Shown: piece by piece, positions 1 to 8,948 of the stretch
How the letters are laid out: every line of letters begins with the position of its first letter
Numbering within the stretch: the first letter of the stretch is position 1
Assembly: GCA_943908365.1 (NCBI GenBank)
Contig: CALTTH010000006.1
Coordinates: forward strand, 1-64,000
Reading direction: 5' to 3'
From: an uncultured Hyphomicrobiales bacterium
GTDB taxonomy: Bacteria > Pseudomonadota > Alphaproteobacteria > Rhizobiales > Rhizobiaceae
Length of the DNA stretch: 64,000 nucleotides
Notes under the pieces: generated by a model
What the model saw: only the letters and a program-made list of their open reading frames with translations
The model's database searches: none
What the model was told of the DNA's origin: nothing
Made by a program: the position numbers and the translations under genes

Positions 1-1
1 G

Positions 2-67
2 CTGCCAGGTAATATGGAAACCGCCGTTGTTGCCTCCCCTGAGAGCGCACTGGCGCGGATGCAGTGA
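2..67 (+). CDS. possible C-terminal end of a truncated gene
   Basis: An open frame enters from the left edge and reads 21 codons to a TGA at 65-67, ending in ALARMQ. It has no start inside the window and is too short to assign a family. A short GC-rich hairpin lies about 35 bases downstream, as expected after a gene end. This is only a reading-frame inference and could be chance. Confidence 0.22.
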   Translation: MPGNMETAVVASPESALARMQ

Positions 68-100
68 TACACCTGACTAAAGCGTCGCGCGTCCTATAAG

Positions 101-115
101 GCGCCCAAAAGGCGC
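101..115 (+). terminator. weak hairpin, possible terminator
   Basis: GCGCC-CAAAA-GGCGC forms a 5-bp stem, followed by the T/C-rich stretch tctgtcttcttt. It could end transcription of the frame that stops at 67. The stem is short. The remaining bases from 116 to 321 show nothing I can name. Confidence 0.3.
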
Positions 116-321
116 TCTGTCTTCTTTGATCTACGCATCGTGCTTGATACATCCCCCGCGTCCAGAGACATCTGGCGCGGGATTTTATGCGGGGCTATCA
201 GTTGGCTCCAGCCATCGGCGGACAGCACATCAAACTGCGATCGCTTGCGTCTCTTTCAAGACAAGATATCGCTGCCTATCCCAAGCACTGCCTTCACAAC
301 CCACGCGTCTCTGAGCGTGTC

Positions 322-504
322 TTAAGAGTCGAGCTTCAGAGACAGCTGTCGACCGCCATTCTTTTTGAGAATGTAAAGAGGCTTGGCGATCATCTCCGTC
401 TTGCGACGCAAATCGCGGCGACGCGCCTCGGCGCGTTCTCTCAGATCTCGGGATTGAGCAACAAGAGCGAGTGCCTGCTCAATGGATCTCTCTGACGTGG
501 TCAT
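322..504 (-). CDS. small hypothetical basic protein
   Basis: A 60-residue frame starting MTTSERSIEQ. It is rich in Arg, Lys and Glu in its first two thirds, with a predicted helical stretch of ERAEARRRDLRR type, and has no membrane segment or known motif. An AGGA-type ribosome site lies about nine bases before the ATG. I do not recognise a family. The ordered, charged composition and plausible ribosome site favour a real short gene, but without conservation data it could be chance. The small genes around it are unrelated to one another, so context gives no hint of function. Confidence 0.42.
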   Translation of the reverse strand: MTTSERSIEQALALVAQSRDLRERAEARRRDLRRKTEMIAKPLYILKKNGGRQLSLKLDS

Positions 505-683
505 CGTGAAATTCCTGTTTGTTCTCTTTATGTTCTCATTTCAAGCCAGCATTGTCAAGGGACTCCGATTCGTGGACGCGTAGACCTAAATCGAGGTCGG
601 GATCAATACGAGAACTAAAGATATCGTTTGCGACGCGGTGACCACAAGTAAAGGTCGCGACTTCGAACCGGACTGTTCGAGTT

Positions 684-713
684 AAAAAGAAAAAGGCCCG
701 GCGTAGCCGGACC
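684..713 (-). terminator. Rho-independent terminator of the 743-955 gene
   Basis: Read on the minus strand, GGTCCGGC-TAC-GCCGGGCC is an 8-bp stem with a 3-base loop (one G-T pair), followed by TTTTTCTTTTT. It sits 30 bases past the stop of the minus-strand small gene at 743-955 and is good evidence that the gene is transcribed. Confidence 0.8.
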
Positions 714-742
714 TTTCATCTTTCACACTGCAACTTTCCATT

Positions 743-955
743 TCAGGAGAGGGCGCGGTCTTCCAAGAAACTGTCTTCGGACAGGCGACCGCTTGCCAGC
801 GCAACAATAGCAAGAGCTGCGTGTTGACGATCCCAGCCAGCACTTTCAGCAACCTCCAGCAGTCCATTGATGGAAGGCTCGAGAGCGAACTGGCATTCGG
901 CCTGGTAATCCATAGTGTCGATCTTGAGCGACGGTGGATTGATCAAAGCGCGCAT
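743..955 (-). CDS. small hypothetical protein
   Basis: A 70-residue acidic protein starting MRALINPPSL. It has a predicted helical centre (residues 25-55) rich in Ala, Leu and Glu and no signal peptide or membrane span. The ATG at 955 is preceded by GGAG at six bases, a good ribosome site. A second Met at residue 15 has a weaker one. A strong terminator follows 30 bases after the stop, so the unit looks like a complete monocistronic gene. I do not recognise the family and cannot assign a function. Confidence 0.6.
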   Translation of the reverse strand: MRALINPPSLKIDTMDYQAECQFALEPSINGLLEVAESAGWDRQHAALAIVALASGRLSEDSFLEDRALS

Positions 956-1126
956 TCAGCACTCCATTCTGGCGCATATCCCACTCCCCGATGTAGAGAC
1001 ATACGTGAAATTCACAAGCTTTTTGAGCTCAACGTCGTAACGACGTCAAGCAATATCAAGCCACGAATCCCCCAGCGCCAGGGACAGTCTTTTATATTAG
1101 AGCTTCTGTCAACCTCGAGCAGCAGG

Positions 1127-1372
1127 TTATGCGTCGCCCCTGCTTTGTCGAAAGGGGCGCTTTCGCCAGACAAGAAGCGCCATCACATAGAGCGCGAAGG
1201 TGACGAACCAGACGAGCGGAAAAGCAAGAAATACAGCGGCATATCCACATCCGCCATCAAAGCAGGTGCCGAAGGTGGCGGTCTGCACGACGGCCCTTGC
1301 CACAAAGAAGGAGACGAAGCCGGTTCCCGCAACGCCCGCAAGCAACAACACGATATTGGTAAACAGTCTCAT
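1127..1372 (-). CDS. small hypothetical membrane protein
   Basis: An 81-residue frame starting MRLFTNIVLL. It has two hydrophobic segments, about residues 4-30 and 44-68, joined by a short stretch with two Cys (FGTCFDGGCG), and a basic C-terminus (WRKRPFRQSRGDA). The positive C-terminal tail suggests both ends face the cytoplasm. No Shine-Dalgarno sequence is obvious before the ATG, which lowers confidence. The family is not recognised. The paired Cys between the two helices would face the periplasm and could form a disulphide, which is inference only. Confidence 0.45.
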   Translation of the reverse strand: MRLFTNIVLLLAGVAGTGFVSFFVARAVVQTATFGTCFDGGCGYAAVFLAFPLVWFVTFALYVMALLVWRKRPFRQSRGDA

Positions 1373-1764
1373 GTTGGCGGAGTATGAATAAGAATAAGAC
1401 GTCTTTGCGGACGTCAGAGAGGAAGCCGGTGTGGCTCGGATAATTTCTTGCTGAATGCGTCATATGTCTCGGCGCGGTGGCGGAAGGCCGCCTTACGTAA
1501 CGCGCTGACGGTGCAAGTGGCAGCCTCCTGGCTGAAGAATAGCTGCTTGTTACCTGTGGGCGGCGACTGCGGGCTTTTAACCTCTACGGAGAGCAATTTC
1601 GGCGAGCCGGGAAACGTGTCTAGAACGGGTTTAACCTTGAATCCTATTATTCGAATATTCGTTGTCAGCTTAGGCTATAGTTAGTTCGTCAGGTCAAATT
1701 CTAGAAGAATTTTATGGAGCAACCGTCTTGGTAACGTAAGCAAGCGGTTTCTCAGGGGGCAATT
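1373..1764. other. intergenic, no gene recognised; leader of the FkbM gene
   Basis: About 390 bases. Open frames here are short and lack ribosome sites or familiar motifs. From about 1630 the DNA turns AT-rich up to the methyltransferase start, as expected for its promoter. I cannot pick out a convincing -35/-10 pair. Confidence 0.5.
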
Positions 1765-2568
1765 TTGAAGAGATATATTCGATTTCTGATCTATGTTGTC
1801 AGAAACTTTGTTGTAGCGAATAGACGGTTTGTTCGCCTATCACCTTTTGAACGGGGAAAGATCCCGTTTTACGATAAGCATACCAGGCGGTTCTTGCATG
1901 TGTCGGTGCGAGATCACATCGATTCGATCACCGCGGACCAGGTCTTCACCGACAGTGATTATGAATTGCGATTTCTGAGCCGTTACGACGAGTTGGTGGC
2001 GTTCTATGAGCGAACTCTCTCCCAGAATAAAACCCCTCTAATCATCGACTGCGGTGCCAATATCGGGTGCTCCGCTTTATTTTTTGCTCGAGAGTTTCCA
2101 GCCGCAAAGCTCGTGGCTGTTGAGCCCGAGCGCAATAATGTCGAGATGATCAAAAAAAACTGCGGGTCGCTGAACAACGTCATCGCGGTCAACAAGGCGG
2201 TTGGCTCGAGCGATGGCCTGGTGACGATTGCTGATCCGCATTGCGACAATAATGCCTTCAGAATGAGTCGTGAGCCGGATGGCACAGGTGACATTCCCGT
2301 TACATCGATAGAGAGCCTGCTATCCGATTATGATCAGTATGTGCCTTTCATTATCAAAATCGATATTGAAGGTTTCGAAGATGACCTGTTTTCGGCAAAT
2401 ACCGGCTGGCTCGAAAAATTTCCCCTGATGATGATTGAAACGCATGACTGGTTGCTCCCGCGCCAGGCAAATTCCACCAACTTTCTCAAAGTCATCAGCG
2501 CAACGGGAAGGGATTTCGTGCACAGAAGTGCCAATGTCTTTTCCATCTCCAACGCGATCGAGATGTGA
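1765..2568 (+). CDS. FkbM family SAM-dependent methyltransferase
   Basis: A 267-residue protein likely to methylate a sugar or other hydroxyl group. FkbM-type enzymes commonly act on polysaccharide or glycolipid sugars. Motif I of the Rossmann fold, DCGANIG, is at residues 95-101. VEPE at 119-122 is the acidic ribose-binding strand end. KIDIEGFE at 198-205 is the hallmark FkbM segment. No signal peptide or membrane span is present, so it is probably cytoplasmic. The start is TTG, chosen because AGGGGGC precedes it by five bases and no ATG lies nearby. The first 100 bases are visibly AT-richer than the rest of the window, and the gene stands alone near a tRNA. This suggests acquired DNA. The substrate is unknown. 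Confidence 0.85.
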   Translation: MKRYIRFLIYVVRNFVVANRRFVRLSPFERGKIPFYDKHTRRFLHVSVRDHIDSITADQVFTDSDYELRFLSRYDELVAFYERTLSQNKTPLIIDCGANIGCSALFFAREFPAAKLVAVEPERNNVEMIKKNCGSLNNVIAVNKAVGSSDGLVTIADPHCDNNAFRMSREPDGTGDIPVTSIESLLSDYDQYVPFIIKIDIEGFEDDLFSANTGWLEKFPLMMIETHDWLLPRQANSTNFLKVISATGRDFVHRSANVFSISNAIEM

Positions 2569-3007
2569 AGCGTGTCGCGATCTTTCAGATTCGCTCCTTC
2601 AGGTCTCTGTTATCGCATGCGCGATTAGTTGCGTTGAGTCACTGCGGTTCTTCATTGATGTTTACGGCGCAGCATCTTGAACGGCGCGACTTTATCTCGG
2701 CGTATCGAAAGCCGCTCACACTGCGACAATGGGGCGTTGGTCTATCATATCGAACCGAACGCTGCGTGCCTTCGCGCAAGTTCTGACTTCCTCTACCGTA
2801 CGTTAACGATGTTGGCGGCGTGCGGATGATCCGCCGCGTGACGTGCCTTGGGCCAAGAGTTGTCGTTCTCTGATGACGCGTTGAGGGGAAGAGTGCAAGA
2901 ACGAACGGCGCGAACAGAAACTGCCTTCAAAGCGCCTGGAACTTCGTCTTATCTATCGAAAGATTTTGCAAATTCGTCTGAAACGCCAGACACTTGCGAA
3001 GAGAAAA
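2569..3007. other. intergenic, nothing recognised
   Basis: About 440 bases between the methyltransferase stop and the 3' end of the tRNA. I see no frame with both a ribosome site and a protein-like composition, no clear terminator, and no second copy of the tRNA 3' end. It may hold decayed sequence. Confidence 0.45.
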
Positions 3008-3083
<76 letters not shown>

Positions 3084-3112
3084 GACCGGCACCGTGTGGC
3101 GGTGTGAGGGGG

Positions 3113-3141
3113 CGTATAAAGGGGTTCATTTCCCTTGTCTA
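3113..3141 (-). promoter_or_regulatory. probable sigma-70 type promoter of tRNA-Lys
   Basis: On the minus strand a TAGACA -35-like hexamer and a TATACG -10-like hexamer are separated by 17 bases. The -10 lies 29 bases upstream of the mature tRNA 5' end, which fits a short leader trimmed by RNase P. Confidence 0.55.
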
Positions 3142-3194
3142 GCGCCAATGATGAAATATTCCGATTTTTCTTTCGAGTGGCATACTGTTTTCAG

Positions 3195-3216
3195 AAAAAA
3201 GCCCGGAAATCCGGGC
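3195..3216 (-). terminator. Rho-independent terminator of the GlsB-like gene
   Basis: On the minus strand GCCCGG-ATTT-CCGGGC is followed directly by TTTTTT. It lies about 30 bases past the stop of the GlsB-like gene and before the tRNA promoter, so it insulates the two units. Confidence 0.85.
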
Positions 3217-3244
3217 TTCTTCCGTCAGAGATTTTTTTGGCAAC

Positions 3245-3496
3245 CTAGCGTCTTATTGCTCGTGCCACGGCAATCAGAATGCAGGCGCCGATGAAGCCGG
3301 CGATCAAATATCCAATCCAGCCGCCCAAAACGATTCCGAACACCGACAGGATGGCGTTGGCGATCACCGCGCCCACGATCCCGAGAATGATGTTCATCAA
3401 AACACCCATATTGCTCTTCATGAACTGCTCTGCAAGCCAACCGGCGATGCCACCGATAATGATTGCTGCGAGCCAACCGATACCTGCTGATTCCAT
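3245..3496 (-). CDS. GlsB/YeaQ/YmgE family stress-response membrane protein
   Basis: An 83-residue integral inner-membrane protein of the transglycosylase-associated (GlsB/YeaQ/YmgE) family. These are small Gly-rich proteins often induced by general stress, with no defined biochemical activity. Three hydrophobic segments run at about residues 5-24, 31-53 and 57-78. The family signature of Gly-rich turns is visible in GGIAGWLAEQ and LGIVGAVIAN. The frame is open further upstream, but the Met at 3496 is chosen because GGAGGGT precedes it by four bases and the protein then has the usual family length. It is monocistronic, with a terminator directly downstream. Confidence 0.88.
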   Translation of the reverse strand: MESAGIGWLAAIIIGGIAGWLAEQFMKSNMGVLMNIILGIVGAVIANAILSVFGIVLGGWIGYLIAGFIGACILIAVARAIRR

Positions 3497-3652
3497 GATT
3501 ACCCTCCATCTATGGACACTATTTGCTTGTGCGCACTTTAATGGTTGAGACGAGAAGAAGTTCCACGGCTTGAGTATGAGACTGCTGTTGAATTGCCTTA
3601 TACGGCGATTATGTAGGCCAGAAGATTCGGCAGAAGCAAAAGGGTAGTTTTG

Positions 3653-6244
3653 ATGACGTTTTCTATAAGTGAGAACAAATGGCTGCGTTCTCTGCTTCTC
3701 CTTCCGCTGATCTGCACGCTGCTGTCCTCCTTCGCTTTTGCGCAGCAGGACCCTGCCCAGGCGCCGGCTGCTGCAACCATGCCGGTCGTGGAACGGTCGA
3801 CGAAGGAACTCGATAAGTCCAAGGCCACACTTTCCGATATCACTCGTCAATTGGAAGATGGAGGCAGAGACGATACCCGGCTCGTCGATCTCAAGGGTAA
3901 GGCGGACGATCTATCGACCTCGGTTAACAGCGTAGTCTCCACTCTGCGTGGACGGTTGGATGAGATCAACGGTCGCATCACCTCGCTCGGCGAGCCGCCC
4001 AAGGAGGGTGCGCCGCCGGAAGCCAGCGTAGTGACCGACGAGCGCAACAGGCTGAATTCGGAAAAGTCGCAGATCAACGCCGTGCTGGGCGACGCCGAGG
4101 CTGTTGCCGGGCGCGCCACCTCCTTGTCGAACAACATCACCTCCATTCGCCGCGCGCTGTTTGCCGCCACGCTGTTCAAGCGCACGGAGATTTCGCTGCC
4201 CGTACTGGCTGAAGCGGGCAGGGAGTTCATCGACGAGGTCTCGACGCTCAGCAGTTCGCTGACCGGCTGGTCGGTCTTTGTCTGGAATTACAAACGGCTT
4301 TCCATGTTCGGTGCCGTTTCGCTGTCGGTTCTGGCAGCCCTTCTGTTCCTCGTCGGCGGGTACCGCCTTCTTGGACACCGGATGGAGCGGCGTGCCTTTT
4401 CAGGCGAGCCATCCTATCTGCGTCGTTTGTCCGTCGCCTTCTGGTCGACGACGGTGCAATCCATGTCGGTCTTCCTGTTCATGGTCACCTCGGGCTTCTT
4501 TCTGGATAATTTCGGCGTCTTGCGGCCGGATATTGCGCCGATCGTCTATGTCGCGATGTCGGTCATCGCGTTTGTCTATTTCGTCTCGCGCCTGACCTAC
4601 GCGATCTTTGCGCCGACGCAACCCGAATGGCGCCTCTTGCGGGTCTCCAATAGTGGCGCACATACCATCTCGTCCGCCATGCTGATCATGGCGATCGTCA
4701 ACGGTCTGGATTACCTGTTCAGCACCATCAGCGAGACGCTGAATTCCCCTCTGATCCTGACCGTGGCAAAGAGCTTCGTCGCCTCGATCATCATCGGGGT
4801 CATCTTATTTGCCCTCTCGTTCCTCAAGCCGGTCATAGGCGAGGGCGAAGACGCCGAGAGCGGCCACAAGCGCATGCCGCGCTGGCTCGCCATTCTGCTG
4901 CGTGTTGGTGGCCTGTTGCTCATTGGTGCTTGCCTGACGGGCTATGTGGGGCTCGCGCGCTTTCTGGCTACCCAGATTGTCGCGACAGGCGCTGTGGTGG
5001 CCACCGTCTATATCGGCATTCTGTCCGGCAAAGCGATCTCGCGCCAGGGCGCCTTTGGTGAAACACTGGCCGGTCGTTATCTCGGACGGCGCTTTGGGCT
5101 TGGACCGGTTGCGCTCGACCAGGCCGGTCTTGCCGCCGGACTCGGCATCTATGCCATCGCGCTTGCCTTCGGCATACCGCTCGTTCTCTTCTCCTGGGGC
5201 TTTCAGCCCGGCGACATCGAGAATTGGGCATATAGCCTGCTGACGGGTTTCAAGGTCGGCAATACGTCGATTTCGCTCATCAGCATCTTTAGCGGCATCC
5301 TGGTCTTCATCGTTGGTTATGCGGTGACGCGCTGGTTTCAGAAGTGGCTTGATCGCAACGTTATGGCGCGCGGCCAGGTGGATGCCGGCGTTCGAAACTC
5401 GGTCGGTACAGGTATCGGCTATCTCGGCATCGTCGTTGCGGCGATCTTCGGAATCTCCTCGGCCGGTCTTGATCTTTCCAGCCTGGCACTCGTGGCTTCG
5501 GCCCTGTCGGTCGGTATCGGTTTTGGCTTGCAGAACATCGTCTCGAACTTTGTTTCCGGCCTGATCCTGCTGGTCGAGCGCCCCTTCAAGGTGGGTGACT
5601 GGGTGGTGACGGGCGCAGTCGAGGGCACCGTCAAGCGGTTGTCGGTGCGTGCGACCGAGATCGAGACCTTCCGGGGGCAATCGATCATCGTGCCGAATTC
5701 GGAATTCATCAACTCGTCCGTCGGTAACTGGACGCACCGAAACCGCATCCAGCGCGCCGAAATTCCAGTGTCGGTTGCCTATGAGACCGATCCGCAGAAG
5801 GTGATGGATATCCTGCTGGAACTGGTGAAGAAGCAGACGCCGGTGCTGAGAAACCCTGAGCCGCACGTGGAATTCCTGCGCTTCGGTGATTTCTCGCTTG
5901 ATTTCGAACTCCGCTTCCACCTTGCCGATCTGTCCCATGGGCTGACCGTCAAGAACAATCTGCGAATGGAGATTCTGAAGCGTTTCCGTGAAGAAGGCAT
6001 AAGTATCCCGATGCCGCAGCGCAATCTGAACATTCACATGGAAGGCGAGACGAACCCGCAAATCCTCGCGGCCCTTCTTTCGGAGGAGGGCGACAAGGCC
6101 GTCGTCTCCCATACCGGCGCCGCGGCTACTCCAAAACAAGAGGCGGCGAAGTCCGAGGTTTCCAACCCGCAAAGTGAGGAAGAAAAGCTCTCAGAGGCAA
6201 AGGCGGAGGAGCCGAAAGCACCAGCCGCGAAGCAGCGAAAATGA
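3653..6244 (+). CDS. large MscS-family mechanosensitive channel with DUF3772-like periplasmic domain
   Basis: An 863-residue inner-membrane channel that should open under membrane tension and release solutes during osmotic downshock. A signal peptide occupies residues 1-30 (cleavage near AFA-QQ). A periplasmic helical region of about 180 residues follows, resembling the DUF3772 domain of large MscS homologues. A block of transmembrane helices spans about 200-600. The pore helix TM3 (Gly/Ala-rich, from GLDLSSLALVASALSVGIGF) begins near 604. The MscS beta domain (about 640-700) contains VERPFKVGDWV and IIVPNSEFINSSV. The last 70 residues are a Lys/Glu/Ala-rich tail. The ATG at 3653 lies eight bases after an AAAAGGG site, and a TTG lies one codon upstream. 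Single gene with its own terminator. Confidence 0.92.
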   Translation: MTFSISENKWLRSLLLLPLICTLLSSFAFAQQDPAQAPAAATMPVVERSTKELDKSKATLSDITRQLEDGGRDDTRLVDLKGKADDLSTSVNSVVSTLRGRLDEINGRITSLGEPPKEGAPPEASVVTDERNRLNSEKSQINAVLGDAEAVAGRATSLSNNITSIRRALFAATLFKRTEISLPVLAEAGREFIDEVSTLSSSLTGWSVFVWNYKRLSMFGAVSLSVLAALLFLVGGYRLLGHRMERRAFSGEPSYLRRLSVAFWSTTVQSMSVFLFMVTSGFFLDNFGVLRPDIAPIVYVAMSVIAFVYFVSRLTYAIFAPTQPEWRLLRVSNSGAHTISSAMLIMAIVNGLDYLFSTISETLNSPLILTVAKSFVASIIIGVILFALSFLKPVIGEGEDAESGHKRMPRWLAILLRVGGLLLIGACLTGYVGLARFLATQIVATGAVVATVYIGILSGKAISRQGAFGETLAGRYLGRRFGLGPVALDQAGLAAGLGIYAIALAFGIPLVLFSWGFQPGDIENWAYSLLTGFKVGNTSISLISIFSGILVFIVGYAVTRWFQKWLDRNVMARGQVDAGVRNSVGTGIGYLGIVVAAIFGISSAGLDLSSLALVASALSVGIGFGLQNIVSNFVSGLILLVERPFKVGDWVVTGAVEGTVKRLSVRATEIETFRGQSIIVPNSEFINSSVGNWTHRNRIQRAEIPVSVAYETDPQKVMDILLELVKKQTPVLRNPEPHVEFLRFGDFSLDFELRFHLADLSHGLTVKNNLRMEILKRFREEGISIPMPQRNLNIHMEGETNPQILAALLSEEGDKAVVSHTGAAATPKQEAAKSEVSNPQSEEEKLSEAKAEEPKAPAAKQRK

Positions 6245-6269
6245 GCATTCGCGCTGCTTGAAAATCGTC

Positions 6270-6298
6270 AAAAGGCTTGCCGTCGCGGCGAGCCTTTT
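6270..6298 (+). terminator. strong Rho-independent terminator after the MscS channel gene
   Basis: AAAAGGCT-T-GCCG pairs across a TCG loop with CGGC-G-AGCCTTTT, a 13-bp stem with one T-G pair and a T-run at its 3' side. It starts 26 bases past the channel stop codon. Confidence 0.85.
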
Positions 6299-6403
6299 GC
6301 ATGTCGTAATCAGGCGTTTGGGCGACGATGCGACATTGCATAGTCTGCGCCATAGGTTCGGAAAAAGCCGCGTTCATGCGGATGACATGCCTCAAGGGGA
6401 ACT

Positions 6404-8923
6404 ATGACTATGAAGACACATGCGCGGGCAGTGGTTATCGGTGGTGGCGTTGTCGGCGTTTCGACGCTCTACCATCTCGCCAAGAAGGGCTGGACCGATT
6501 CTGTCCTGATCGAGCGCAAGGAGCTGACATCCGGCTCCACGTGGCATGCTGCTGGCCTGCTTCCGCTGTTCAACATGAGCTATTCTGTTGGTCAGATCCA
6601 CAAATACTCGGTCAAGTTCTACGAAGAGCTGCAGCAGGAAACCGGCATGAATGTCGGCTTCTCCAAGGTTTCCAATATTCGTCTCGCCCGCACGAAGGAT
6701 CGCTGGGACGAATATATGTATTACACCGGCATTGCTGAAACCATTGGTGTCAACGTCAAGCTTCTGACGCCGGAAGAGGTGAAGGAAGTTTGGCCGCTCT
6801 GCGAGACCGACGGTCTGCTGGGCGCAATTCAGCATCCGGACGATGGCTATATCCAGCCAGCGGACCTGACCCAGGCGCTGGCAAAGGGTGCGCGCGACAA
6901 GGGTGCGACGATCTATAGAAACACCACCGTCACTGCCATCGAGCAGACGGAAGACGGTCACTGGAAGGTGACGACCGACAAGGGCGAGATCATCGCCGAA
7001 CACGTCATCTCCTGTACGGGTTCGTTTGCGCGCAAGACGGGCGAAATGGTCGGCATCAATATTCCGGTCATTCCTGTCGAGCACCAGTATATCGTAACCG
7101 AGCCGCATCCGGACATTCTGGAGCGCCGCAAGCAGGGCCTGCCTGAAATGGGCGTTCTGCGTGAGTCGGACAGCGCATGGTATATGCGGGAGGAAGCCGG
7201 TGGTCTGATCCTCGGCCCCTATGAGGTCGGCGCGCCTGTCTGTTATGTCGACGGTCCTTCGGCCGATAGCGAATACGAACTCTTCCAGGAAGAGCTCGAC
7301 CGTCTGATGCCGCATATCGAAAGCGCCATCGCGCGCGTTCCGGCCTTCGGCGAAGTCGGCATCAAGAAGGTCTATAATGGTGCGATCGCCTACACGCCGG
7401 ATGGCAACCCGATTGTCGGACCGGCGCCAGGCCTGAAGAATTTCTGGCTGAACGAAGGTCACTCCTTCGGCATCACCGCGGCTGGCGGTGCCGGCTGGCA
7501 GCTGGCGGAATGGATCGTCGATGGCGAACCGACGCTCGACCTCACCGGCGTCGATCCGCGCCGCTTCGGCCCTTACGCGACCGAAGGCTATCTGATCGCC
7601 AAGAACGAAGAGGCATATGCCAACGTCTTCACCATGCACTACCCGGACGAGGAACGCTCTGCTGCCCGTCCGCTAAAGACGACGCCGATTTATGACCGCC
7701 TGAAGAAGCTCGGCGGCGTCTTCGGCTCCGTCTATGGCTGGGAGCGCGCCAACTGGTACGCGCCGGAAGGCTATGCGCTGAAGGAAGAAGAGCTTGGCGT
7801 TGGTGCCGACGTCATCACCAACCACAATCATGCGCCAGCGCTGGAAGACGGTCGTATTGTCGAGAAGTGGTCGTTCCGCCGCTCCAACTATTTCGAGCAC
7901 GTCGGCAACGAGGTGAAAAACGTCAACCAGAATGTCGGCGTTCTCGATATGTCGGCCTTCGCCAAGATGGAAGTCTCCGGCCCTGGTGCGCGCGCCTGGC
8001 TCGAATCCATCCTTGCCAATGCCATTCCGAAGAAGCGTGGCCGTATTGCGCTGACGCATCTTCTGACGCCGAATGGCGGCGTGAAGGCGGAGTTCACCGT
8101 CTATGAATGGGCACCGGGCCGGTTCTACCTGGTTTCGGCTGGCGGTCTGGAATCTGTCGATCACGACACGCTTCGCCGCCTTGCGCCAACGGATGGCTCC
8201 GTCATTCTCCAGCCAATCACCCAGAAATATGGCGTTCTGGCTCTTGCCGGTCCGAAGTCGCGTGACGTGCTGAAGAAGCTCACGCGAACCAGCCTCGAAA
8301 ACAAGGATTTCCCATGGCTGACCGCCAAGGAAATCTCCGTTGGCGTGGCGACCGCGCATGCACTCCGCGTCAACTTCGTCGGCGAACTGGGATGGGAACT
8401 GCATCACCCGATCGAAATGCAGACCTACATCTTCGATCGTCTGATGGAGGCCGGTGCCGAATTCGGGATCAAGCCATTCGGCATTCGCGCCATGGTGTCC
8501 ATGTCGCTTGAGAAATCCTACCGCAACATGGGCCGTGAACTCTCCGTCGAGTACAACGCTTATTCGTCGGGTCTCGATCGCTTCATCAAGCCGGAGAAGC
8601 AGTTCATCGGGCGCGATGCGGTTGTGGCTGGGAAGGAAAAGGGGCTTCCATGGATCTTCTCAACGCTGATCGTCAGCGGCAACACCACCGTTGATGCGCG
8701 TGGTTCAGAAGCAATTCTGAACGATGCGGGCGAGGTTGTCGGCCGCGCAACGAGCGGTGGCTTCGGCTGGCGCATCGGCAAGTCGGTAGCGCTCGCGATG
8801 CTCGCGCCTGACTACGCTACAATCGGTACCAAGCTGAAGATCAAGATCCTTGGCGATCTCTATGATGCGGAAGTTGTCGGCGAAAGCCCGTTTGATCCTG
8901 ACAACGCGGTACTGCGCGCTTAA
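6404..8923 (+). CDS. FAD-dependent dimethylglycine/sarcosine dehydrogenase-like protein with GcvT domain
   Basis: An 839-residue enzyme of the dimethylglycine/sarcosine dehydrogenase group, which oxidatively demethylates N-methylglycines and can pass the one-carbon unit to tetrahydrofolate. The FAD dinucleotide-binding motif VIGGGVVG is at residues 11-18. STWHAAG at 45-51 contains the His (48) that in this family binds FAD covalently. The DAO-type oxidase domain runs to about 370, a linker (FAO_M-like) to about 425, and the folate-binding GcvT and GcvT-C domains to the end. No signal peptide is seen, so it is cytoplasmic. AGGGGA lies three bases before the first ATG and nine before a second ATG two codons later, which may be the true start. 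The gene stands alone. The exact substrate (dimethylglycine, sarcosine or another) cannot be read from sequence. Confidence 0.86.
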   Translation: MTMKTHARAVVIGGGVVGVSTLYHLAKKGWTDSVLIERKELTSGSTWHAAGLLPLFNMSYSVGQIHKYSVKFYEELQQETGMNVGFSKVSNIRLARTKDRWDEYMYYTGIAETIGVNVKLLTPEEVKEVWPLCETDGLLGAIQHPDDGYIQPADLTQALAKGARDKGATIYRNTTVTAIEQTEDGHWKVTTDKGEIIAEHVISCTGSFARKTGEMVGINIPVIPVEHQYIVTEPHPDILERRKQGLPEMGVLRESDSAWYMREEAGGLILGPYEVGAPVCYVDGPSADSEYELFQEELDRLMPHIESAIARVPAFGEVGIKKVYNGAIAYTPDGNPIVGPAPGLKNFWLNEGHSFGITAAGGAGWQLAEWIVDGEPTLDLTGVDPRRFGPYATEGYLIAKNEEAYANVFTMHYPDEERSAARPLKTTPIYDRLKKLGGVFGSVYGWERANWYAPEGYALKEEELGVGADVITNHNHAPALEDGRIVEKWSFRRSNYFEHVGNEVKNVNQNVGVLDMSAFAKMEVSGPGARAWLESILANAIPKKRGRIALTHLLTPNGGVKAEFTVYEWAPGRFYLVSAGGLESVDHDTLRRLAPTDGSVILQPITQKYGVLALAGPKSRDVLKKLTRTSLENKDFPWLTAKEISVGVATAHALRVNFVGELGWELHHPIEMQTYIFDRLMEAGAEFGIKPFGIRAMVSMSLEKSYRNMGRELSVEYNAYSSGLDRFIKPEKQFIGRDAVVAGKEKGLPWIFSTLIVSGNTTVDARGSEAILNDAGEVVGRATSGGFGWRIGKSVALAMLAPDYATIGTKLKIKILGDLYDAEVVGESPFDPDNAVLRA

Positions 8924-8948
8924 GGCGTGGTACTGATGTGAAATAAAA

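Noticed and set aside
4805..6172. 455-residue antisense frame inside the MscS channel gene
   Set aside because: Composition (many Arg, His, Gln) and lack of motifs are typical of a shadow of a GC-rich gene. The forward frame shows clear channel motifs.
6392..7639. 415-residue minus-strand frame inside the FAD-GcvT gene
   Set aside because: No motif, no ribosome site, shadow composition. The forward gene is well supported.
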